From Flavobacteriales bacterium UBA4660 (GTDB lineage: Bacteria; Bacteroidota; Bacteroidia; Flavobacteriales_D; Sanyastnellaceae): 13,257 nt of DNA. Of this stretch, positions 1-5,151 are shown in pieces. The stretch covers positions 1 through 13,257 of the forward strand of contig DHLU01000021.1 in assembly GCA_002405435.1 (NCBI GenBank), given 5' to 3'. How positions within the stretch are numbered: position 1 is the stretch's first letter; every line of letters starts with the position of its first letter. A model generated the notes under the pieces. The model saw only the letters and a list, made by a program, of their open reading frames with translations. It searched no databases and had not been told where the DNA came from. Position numbers and translations under genes: made by a program.

Positions 1-24
1 GGCAACGGATAATCTGGCAATGGA

Positions 25-62
25 GGATAACGGCGGCTGAGGCTCCCGAAGCCACCGTTACC
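25..62. repeat. GC-rich imperfect stem-loop at the left edge
   Basis: TAACGG (28-33) pairs with CCGTTA (55-60). A C/A mismatch follows, then GGCT (35-38) pairs with AGCC (50-53) around an 11-nt loop. With A27 bulged, GG (25-26) can also pair with CC (61-62). It lies just past the stop of the minus-strand GIY-YIG gene and has no T-run on that side, so it is not a textbook terminator. Positions 1-12 and 16-30 are also a degenerate direct repeat (GGCAACGGATAA and GGCAATGGAGGATAA). It could be a terminator, part of a dispersed repeat, or the edge of a neighbouring gene. Confidence 0.45.
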
Positions 63-73
63 TATGCTCTTAT

Positions 74-367
74 TCATTTTTTACTATCTCTATACGCTAA
101 TGACAATTCAGATAATTTTTCAGTTTGAGCATTAATTAATGCTTCTTTCTTTTTCCTGCTCCATCCTTGAACCTGTTTTTCTCTGTAAAATGCTTGATCT
201 ATTCTGTGGTATTCTTCAACATATACCAACGTAACCGGTAGTCTCTTTTTTGTGTGTTTAGCTCCTTCTCCTGCTTGATGTTGTGCTAATCTCAACTTGA
301 GATTATTAGTGCTGCCAGTGTAATAACTTCCATCTGCGCATTCCAATATGTACATCCAACCTCTCAT
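74..367 (-). CDS. GIY-YIG nuclease family protein (UvrC-type nuclease domain only)
   Basis: The 97-residue product is a complete minimal GIY-YIG domain. The motif appears as Y6-I7-L8 followed by Y16-T17-G18. R26 (in LRLAQH) and E63 (in REKQVQGW) occupy the positions of the family's catalytic Arg and metal-binding Glu, and a Lys/Arg-rich helix ([14 protein letters not shown]) follows. Family members of this size are stand-alone nucleases of largely unknown role; the domain also occurs in UvrC and homing endonucleases. The ATG at 365-367 was chosen because it gives the usual short lead-in to the first strand. An alternative is Met5. The gene is AT-rich (many AAA, AAT and TTA codons) in a GC-rich window, which suggests recent acquisition. 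The family call is firm; the biological role is unknown. Confidence 0.9.
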   Translation of the reverse strand: MRGWMYILECADGSYYTGSTNNLKLRLAQHQAGEGAKHTKKRLPVTLVYVEEYHRIDQAFYREKQVQGWSRKKKEALINAQTEKLSELSLAYRDSKK

Positions 368-494
368 ATAATTTAGCCATGCTTTTTAGTTATTCTTACT
401 ATTCTTCCTCCCATGATTTCCACCAACATCTCCATCATGTGAACTGAACAACCCGGACATACTCAGCAACCTGACGTGTACTGCCAGGCCTGCA

Positions 495-2096
495 TCAATC
501 GGGAAGACCGAAATACACCCTGGCCTTTTCGGGGTCAAGCGCTACCGCCATCCGAAAGCCGATCGCAGCGCTCCCCGTCTCGCCGGGATGAAGCGCCGAC
601 AAGCCAAAGAGTAAACCCACCGGCGGCGAGGCCCAAGACCCGCCCTTCACCGTGCCCAAGGGCATCCAGCCAGTCCGCCTGCCTTCCGCAGCCGCGCGCA
701 CCCGGCTGTCGTGAAGCAGTATCCGCGCTGCGCTGTCCAAGAGGGCGTGGTATGCCGCCCCCGATACATGCGGCGCAGGCGGCAGGTTACACGCCATCAA
801 CTTCTGCACCACCGCATGCACATCGTCTTCGGGCCCTATGTCCACACCGGTAAAGGCGAGGTAACTGCTCCGAAAATTATTTGGATAGGCAACCGCCCTG
901 CCCCGCACCTCAACCGTATCCGGTGCCGTCCACTCCGCCACATTCCCTGCCATATCATACAAACCCCAAGCTCCGGAAGGGTAAGATTCCACCGGTGCTG
1001 TGCGCAGATAGCCATCTGCCTCTGCACGAAAAACCACCACACCGTGCGCATCAACCGAGGCACCCAGGTTTGCATAGTCCGCCAGCAGCCTGCCCCGAAA
1101 CTCATCTGAATAATAGCGAACGCCCTCAACAGAATCCGCCGGTAACGTCACCGCTGCATACTCCCACTCCGCAGCTGTGGGAAGACGCACCGCTTCTACC
1201 AGGGCAGGATCCACACCCACACGAGACAAGGCCGCACGCAGTTGCCCCGTCTTCCAATGGCAATAGGCCCTGGCCTGCGCATCATTCACCCCTACCACCG
1301 GATAGTCATTATACGCAGGATGCCAGAAATAGTGCTCCTGCATCGGTGCCATCCAACCCAGGGGAAACTCCCGAACCCAGCAAGTGGTATCGGGATATAC
1401 ATTCACCGTGTTCTCAATACGCTCTTCTAACACTCCGGGCACCTCCCAAGAAGGCAGGTTATATCGGTAGTTGAGTTTGCGCACATCCAGCTCAGACCGT
1501 TGGTAAAACTTCTCCTGGTCAGAGCGGTAAAACTGATCCCTGATCAACCTGCCAATGGCCTCCTGCTCCATGTCAATCTCCTTCTCCCTGCGCAGGAGAT
1601 AGCCCTTATCGCAATTCTCGGCCAGGACAAAGTAATCCGCTATTTCATGCTGCGCCAGCCAGTCGCGCATCAGCGAATCGGTCACCCAAAGCACAAATTC
1701 CCGGTATTCTCGGTTGGTCACTTCGTGCCGGCCCATCAAAAAGGCATTGACGCTATCGCGCTCCATCGACGTAAAAAACAAGAGTGCCGTGTCTGTGGGA
1801 CCCGGCAGGTAGGTACCCGACAGTCCTCTGATAAAACTGCCGGCCGGTATGACGCTGAAATCCTTCAACCAATGGCCGCTTTTCCTTCTGCCAACTATCC
1901 ACTCCGGCTGCTGCGCCGTGTATTGCACCTGAAGGTGGTAAGTGTCATCCACCAGTTTTTCCTCCGCCACCCCATCCGATTTGGGTATAAATACCCAGTC
2001 GAGCACCATGCCCGCCCGGACCAAGGTATCTGATTGGCCGGCAGTACCAAGCCCCCCGATCAACCATACCACCACAAGGATTACGCGTGCTTTCAT
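495..2096 (-). CDS. GldJ/GldK-like secreted FGE-sulfatase-fold protein
   Basis: This 533-residue protein begins with a signal peptide (MKARVILVVVWLIGG, cleavage likely near GTAGQ). An FGE-sulfatase (SUMF1-like) domain follows: VIPAGSF near residue 83, HEVTN near 124, YPVVGVNDAQARAYCHWKTG near 265-284, RLPTAAEWEYA near 304, MAGNVAEW near 382, VKGGSW near 482 and IGFRMA near 512. The insert VYPDTTCWVREFP...YFWHPAYNDYP (about 233-265) resembles GldJ/GldK, the gliding and type IX secretion proteins, not true formylglycine-generating enzymes. The C-terminal core between KGGSW and GFRMA has no cysteine, which argues against FGE catalysis. Unlike typical GldJ/GldK it shows no lipobox, and no gldL/M/N genes lie beside it, so it is more likely a paralogue. 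The ATG at 2096 is preferred over an in-frame GTG at 2102. Confidence 0.8.
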   Translation of the reverse strand: MKARVILVVVWLIGGLGTAGQSDTLVRAGMVLDWVFIPKSDGVAEEKLVDDTYHLQVQYTAQQPEWIVGRRKSGHWLKDFSVIPAGSFIRGLSGTYLPGPTDTALLFFTSMERDSVNAFLMGRHEVTNREYREFVLWVTDSLMRDWLAQHEIADYFVLAENCDKGYLLRREKEIDMEQEAIGRLIRDQFYRSDQEKFYQRSELDVRKLNYRYNLPSWEVPGVLEERIENTVNVYPDTTCWVREFPLGWMAPMQEHYFWHPAYNDYPVVGVNDAQARAYCHWKTGQLRAALSRVGVDPALVEAVRLPTAAEWEYAAVTLPADSVEGVRYYSDEFRGRLLADYANLGASVDAHGVVVFRAEADGYLRTAPVESYPSGAWGLYDMAGNVAEWTAPDTVEVRGRAVAYPNNFRSSYLAFTGVDIGPEDDVHAVVQKLMACNLPPAPHVSGAAYHALLDSAARILLHDSRVRAAAEGRRTGWMPLGTVKGGSWASPPVGLLFGLSALHPGETGSAAIGFRMAVALDPEKARVYFGLPD

Positions 2097-2136
2097 GTAC
2101 ACTACGAATTAAACACAAACGCGCCCTGATGCGGAG

Positions 2137-2146
2137 GAAAATTTTC
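2137..2146. promoter_or_regulatory. AT-rich perfect palindrome in the divergent intergenic region
   Basis: GAAAATTTTC is a perfect 10-bp palindrome in an AT-rich patch, unusual in this GC-rich window. It lies about 40 bp upstream of the minus-strand GldJ/K-like start, so it could be a binding site or an UP-like element. No clear TAnnTTTG element was found for that gene. The function is inferred from position only. Confidence 0.2.
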
Positions 2147-2180
2147 GTTTTACCGCTGCGCGCCTGCGCATGCACCCCTT

Positions 2181-2218
2181 GCATGCGGCACGGCCATAAC
2201 CGTTATGGCGCCGCATGC
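2181..2218. promoter_or_regulatory. Compound nested palindrome upstream of the DUF2306/ureohydrolase operon
   Basis: GCATGCGGC (2181-2189) is the exact reverse complement of GCCGCATGC (2210-2218). Nested inside, GCCATAAC (2193-2200) is the exact reverse complement of GTTATGGC (2202-2209), with one base between. Only ACG (2190-2192) is unpaired on the left arm. A third element, CGCATGC (2167-2173), forms a further inverted repeat with GCATGCG (2181-2187). The structure ends 10 bp before the TAACTTTG promoter octamer, so it covers the -33 region. That placement fits an operator better than an RNA element. The symmetry is exact; the regulator is unknown. Confidence 0.5.
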
Positions 2219-2228
2219 CCGCCTGCCC

Positions 2229-2236
2229 TAACTTTG
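2229..2236 (+). promoter_or_regulatory. Bacteroidota -7 promoter element (TAACTTTG)
   Basis: This is a perfect match to TAnnTTTG, the -7 consensus of the Bacteroidota primary sigma factor. It ends 4 nt before the ATG at 2241, so transcription would start at or next to the start codon and give a leaderless or nearly leaderless mRNA. No clear TTTG -33 element is seen at the usual distance; that region is occupied by the palindrome at 2181-2218. Confidence 0.55.
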
Positions 2237-2240
2237 GACT

Positions 2241-2948
2241 ATGGAAACATTCTACCCGGTTTTGCGGTGGATACATATCGCCGCAGGCGCATTGGCACTG
2301 GCCAGCGGTCTTTTTCAGCTTGTCAGTCCCAAACAGGGCACACTGCACCGCCAGATCGGTCGGGTGTATTGTATAACCATGGTGGTGGTCTGCACCAGTG
2401 CACTTGTCACTTCGGCCTACCGCATCGTGGTGCAGCAACAACCCGGTGCCGTATTTCTCGCTGCGGTCGGTGTATTCGGATTGTTTCTTACGCTGACGGG
2501 CTACCGCTATGGTCGGCGCAAATCTGCGCCGCCTACTGCCGCCGACCGGTGGCTGGTCTTGACCGGCATCGCCGCGACGCTCGCTTTGTTCGCCACCGGC
2601 GCGTGGGTATATACCCGGGGCATCACGATGCTGGTGGTTTTGTGCCTGGTGTTTGGATTGATTCAGTTGCTCATGGCGGCCGAAGATTACCGGTACGCAT
2701 TCTACCGAAAAATTTCGGCGCGTTACGGCACCCTCACCTGGAAATTTACCCACCTCGGCCGCATGACCGGGTCTTACATCGCCGCGGTCACGGCGTTTTT
2801 CGTCAACATAAATCTCCTGCCTGTTCCGCTGCTCAACTGGCTGCTGCCCACCGTGGCAGGCGGTGCAGCCATCGCCGGATTCACGGCCCACTACGCCCGA
2901 AAACACCGACTGGGTAGATTTGCCGCCTCCAACCAAACGGAACCATGA
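2241..2948 (+). CDS. DUF2306-type integral membrane protein
   Basis: The 235-residue protein is mostly hydrophobic, with about six or seven membrane segments near residues 5-27, 41-60, 69-88, 103-124, 127-146, 175-192 and 196-214. The first segment contains RWIHIAAGALAL. It is followed by HRQIGRVY (36-43), and later by FTHLGRMTGSYIAA (169-182). This pattern of histidines and G-R pairs at membrane boundaries is typical of DUF2306 proteins, whose function is not established. The ATG is fixed by the promoter octamer just upstream. The stop overlaps the next start as ATGA, so the gene is probably translationally coupled to the ureohydrolase. Expression may be controlled through the palindrome at 2181-2218. 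The family call is good; no biochemical role can be given. Confidence 0.8.
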   Translation: METFYPVLRWIHIAAGALALASGLFQLVSPKQGTLHRQIGRVYCITMVVVCTSALVTSAYRIVVQQQPGAVFLAAVGVFGLFLTLTGYRYGRRKSAPPTAADRWLVLTGIAATLALFATGAWVYTRGITMLVVLCLVFGLIQLLMAAEDYRYAFYRKISARYGTLTWKFTHLGRMTGSYIAAVTAFFVNINLLPVPLLNWLLPTVAGGAAIAGFTAHYARKHRLGRFAASNQTEP

Positions 2949-4000
2949 CGAAACAAGAAAAAATCGCGGCCTTCAATCCCAACTCCGCCGGCCTGCGCGA
3001 CAGCAACCTCTTTGGTCTGCCCTTTACCCCGGAAGAAGCCGACGTGGTAATCATTCCCGTGCCCTGGGAAGCGACCGTCAGTTACGGAAGCGGTGCTGCC
3101 GAAGGTCCAACGCATGTGATGGAAGCCAGTGTTCAGGTAGACCTCTACCACGAAACCTTTCCGCAATTGTGGAAAGCAGGCATCGCCATGCCCGCCGTTC
3201 CCGAAGACCTCAGGGCACTCAGCCGCGACACAAGGGAAAAAGCCTCTGCCATCATCGCCTCGTGGGAATCGGGCATTGACCCGCATACCACCGCAGAAGG
3301 CCGCGCAAGACTGGCAGCAATCAACGACGCCTGCAACCGCATGAACCAATGGGTGGAAGCACAGGCAGACCAGTGGTTTGCCAAAGGGAAATGTGTTGGC
3401 CTGCTCGGGGGTGACCACAGCACGCCCTTCGGACTGTTTCGCGCACAGGCCAAACGGCACGAGGCCTTTGGTATACTGCACATCGATGCACACATGGACC
3501 TGCGCATTGCCTATGAGGGATTTCAGTGGTCGCATGCGTCTATCATGTACAATGCCTTGTCGATTCCGCAGATCAGCCGCATCGTGCAGGCGGGCATACG
3601 CGACCGCTGTCAGGAAGAAACAGATGTGGCCGATGGCAGCCAGGGACGCGTGACGGTCTTTTCCGATATGCACCTGCGCCGAGAACAATTTGCCGGCATC
3701 ACCTGGGACCGCCAGTGCGATGCCATCATCGCCCAATTGCCACAGAAGGTGCATATCAGCTTCGACATCGACGGCCTCGATCCCACCCTGTGCCCCGACA
3801 CAGGTACCCCTGTACCGGGCGGATTCTCCTTCGCCGAAGCCGCACACCTTCTCAACAGACTGCAGCAGTCGGGCCGCGAAATCATCGGTTTCGACCTGGT
3901 GGAGGTGGCCCCCGGCGATACCGACTGGAATGGCAATGTAGGCGCAAGGCTGCTGTTTCACCTTTGCGGCGTGTTAGCCCGTTCGGCCGGCCGCATCTGA
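2945..4000 (+). CDS. Agmatinase/arginase-family ureohydrolase
   Basis: This 351-residue protein has the full binuclear manganese site of the ureohydrolase superfamily: GGDHS with H158, DAHMD with D181, H183 and D185, and SFDIDGLDP with D274 and D276. The family hydrolyses guanidino or formimino C-N bonds, for example agmatine to putrescine and urea. The C-terminal block FDLVEVAPGDTDWNGNVGAR matches the agmatinase-family branch common in Bacteroidota. The N-terminal extension (about 1-50, NLFGLPFTPEEADVVIIPVPWE) and the start of the catalytic domain (VSYGSGAAEGP) fit the same branch. The substrate cannot be settled from sequence; agmatine, arginine, formimidoylglutamate and guanidino acids are all possible. 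No arginine decarboxylase or histidine catabolism gene is adjacent. It is cytoplasmic and co-transcribed with the DUF2306 gene. Confidence 0.88.
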   Translation: MTKQEKIAAFNPNSAGLRDSNLFGLPFTPEEADVVIIPVPWEATVSYGSGAAEGPTHVMEASVQVDLYHETFPQLWKAGIAMPAVPEDLRALSRDTREKASAIIASWESGIDPHTTAEGRARLAAINDACNRMNQWVEAQADQWFAKGKCVGLLGGDHSTPFGLFRAQAKRHEAFGILHIDAHMDLRIAYEGFQWSHASIMYNALSIPQISRIVQAGIRDRCQEETDVADGSQGRVTVFSDMHLRREQFAGITWDRQCDAIIAQLPQKVHISFDIDGLDPTLCPDTGTPVPGGFSFAEAAHLLNRLQQSGREIIGFDLVEVAPGDTDWNGNVGARLLFHLCGVLARSAGRI

Positions 4001-4058
4001 ACCTGCCGGTGTTCAAAACCCGCCCCTTCGCCCCAAGCGGCAGCGCAGTCATGAGGTT

Positions 4059-4065
4059 TACTTTG
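4059..4065 (+). promoter_or_regulatory. Degenerate -7 promoter element (TACTTTG)
   Basis: The string TTTACTTTG (4057-4065) holds TA-n-TTTG, one base shorter than the TAnnTTTG consensus. It lies 16 nt before the ATG at 4082 and 4 nt before an in-frame GTG at 4070. It probably drives the division gene separately from the ureohydrolase, whose stop is 58 nt upstream. Confidence 0.35.
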
Positions 4066-4081
4066 CCAGGTGAAAGGGAAA

Positions 4082-4372
4082 ATGCGTTTGCCGAGATGGC
4101 TCAGAAACAAATATGTGGTGACCAGCCTGGTGTTTGCCGCATGGGTATGCTTTCTCGATGACATCGACCTCTTGTATATCATGCGCACCCGCAGCCAGCT
4201 GGCCGACATGAAGTCCGAACTGAAAAGAATGGAATCGCTGCACCGCGAGGCCAGCAGCGACCTCAACGAACTCAGCACCAACAGGGCTACCCTCGAGAAA
4301 TATGCCCGCGAGGAATACAACATGGTCAAGCCGGGAGAAAAGCTCTTCATTTTCAAAGAGAAAAAAGATTAA
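4082..4372 (+). CDS. DivIC/FtsB-family septum formation initiator
   Basis: This small bitopic protein (96 residues from the ATG at 4082) has a short basic cytoplasmic N-terminus (MRLPRWLRNK) and one membrane segment (about 11-26, YVVTSLVFAAWVCFL). A periplasmic coiled coil follows (about 36-70, with LADMKSELKRMESLHREASSD), then the family's C-terminal block EKYAREEYNMVKPGEKLFIF. This is the usual Bacteroidota DivIC/FtsB arrangement. FtsB/DivIC pairs with FtsL and FtsQ/DivIB in the divisome to activate septal peptidoglycan synthesis. An in-frame GTG at 4070 would add four residues (MKGK). It lies just after the promoter-like motif, so it cannot be excluded. No other division gene is adjacent. 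Confidence 0.87.
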   Translation: MRLPRWLRNKYVVTSLVFAAWVCFLDDIDLLYIMRTRSQLADMKSELKRMESLHREASSDLNELSTNRATLEKYAREEYNMVKPGEKLFIFKEKKD

Positions 4373-4415
4373 CGCCTGCCCCGCAATATTTTATCTGCTT
4401 GCGGCGCACCGGGAC

Positions 4416-4423
4416 TACTTTTG
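4416..4423 (+). promoter_or_regulatory. Bacteroidota -7 promoter element (TACTTTTG)
   Basis: This is a perfect TAnnTTTG match. It ends 5 nt before the ATG at 4429, with another ATG at 4426. A TCTG (4394-4397), 3 of 4 to the -33 TTTG, sits 18 nt upstream. The same octamer precedes the TonB receptor gene at 5133-5140. A transcript starting 5-7 nt after the octamer would be leaderless and favours the second ATG. Confidence 0.55.
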
Positions 4424-4428
4424 TCATG

Positions 4429-5055
4429 ATGAGAAAGGCTTGGCTTTTTCTTGGTTTTATCCTGTGTGCAACTGTCGCCTGGTCACAGGACGTTGCGCGC
4501 GCGGGTGAACCCCAGGTGGTGCAGGTGTCGGGTATCGTGCTGTCTGAAGACTCGCTCAACGCTATCGCCTTTGCCTCCATTTACCGCACGCGCGACATGC
4601 GGGGCGTGTGGTCTGACATCAACGGCTTTTTCTCACTGCCTGCCCTGGCGGGTGATACGCTGCGGTTTGTATTTATCGGCCACCTTTCCCGCGACTATGT
4701 CGTCAGCCCCGGACCCGCAGAGACCGGCGTGAGTATCATTCAGGTGCTTCCCGTTGACGAACTCAATCTACCAGCGGTGTACGTGCTGCCCCGCCCAACA
4801 CCGGAGCGGTTCAGGCAGGAATTTTTGGCCATGGGTATGCAGACCGGGCCACGGCCCGATGCCCTCTCGGCTTCGGCGTTGTTTGACGGCCTGCACGAAA
4901 TGACGCCCGACGGCAGTGAAAACTTCAAGCGCGCCTACGCCACGTTTGTCAACCAGGACTTCAACCGGGTGTTTCAGCCCAATAACCTGATGAATCCGCT
5001 GGCCTGGGCCCAGTTTATCCGCATGCTCAGCCGGGGTGAACTCAACCCGCGCTAA
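4429..5055 (+). CDS. Secreted CarboxypepD_reg-like domain protein
   Basis: The product (208 residues from the ATG at 4429) has a signal peptide ending near CATVAWSQ. It then carries one carboxypeptidase-regulatory-like beta-sandwich (about 30-105): VSGIVLSEDSLNAIAFASIY, WSDINGFFSLPALAGDTLRF and IGHLSRDYVV are the usual strands, with the DxxGxF-type turn seen as SDINGFF. The C-terminal half (about 115-208) is a predicted mixed region rich in Pro, Phe and Asn and has no recognised domain. Such proteins are common in Bacteroidota, usually hypothetical, and act in the periplasm or outer membrane. The same fold begins the TonB receptor that follows 96 nt downstream under an identical promoter octamer, so a shared role is plausible but unproven. 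The paired ATGs at 4426 and 4429 differ by one Met. Confidence 0.75.
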   Translation: MRKAWLFLGFILCATVAWSQDVARAGEPQVVQVSGIVLSEDSLNAIAFASIYRTRDMRGVWSDINGFFSLPALAGDTLRFVFIGHLSRDYVVSPGPAETGVSIIQVLPVDELNLPAVYVLPRPTPERFRQEFLAMGMQTGPRPDALSASALFDGLHEMTPDGSENFKRAYATFVNQDFNRVFQPNNLMNPLAWAQFIRMLSRGELNPR

Positions 5056-5132
5056 ACAACAGCCGGACAATCAACCTCCCCGCGCCGTGACGGCCACACA
5101 ATAAAGCAGGCTTGGGTTAGTTTGCGGGAAGT

Positions 5133-5140
5133 TACTTTTG
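5133..5140 (+). promoter_or_regulatory. Bacteroidota -7 promoter element (TACTTTTG)
   Basis: This is a perfect TAnnTTTG match. A CTTG (5111-5114), 3 of 4 to the -33 TTTG, lies 18 nt upstream. The octamer ends 11 nt before the ATG at 5152, leaving a leader of only a few bases. It settles the start of the TonB receptor: the upstream TTG at 5122 lies inside the promoter. Confidence 0.6.
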
Positions 5141-5151
5141 GCCCCCTGACT

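Noticed and set aside
476..1474. Plus-strand open frames rich in Pro, Arg and His
   Set aside because: They are antisense to the GldJ/GldK-like gene; their composition is typical of non-coding frames and no family is recognisable.
2087..2917. 276-codon plus-strand frame and a 275-codon minus-strand frame over the DUF2306 gene
   Set aside because: The DUF2306 frame has the promoter, membrane segments and ATGA coupling; the other two have shadow-type composition.
3803..3816. Inverted repeat GGTAC-CCCT-GTACC
   Set aside because: It falls in the conserved TGTPVPGG codons of the ureohydrolase and is probably codon-driven.
2891..3961. 356-codon open frame on the minus strand
   Set aside because: It is antisense to the well-supported ureohydrolase gene and has no recognisable domains; this is expected in GC-rich coding DNA.
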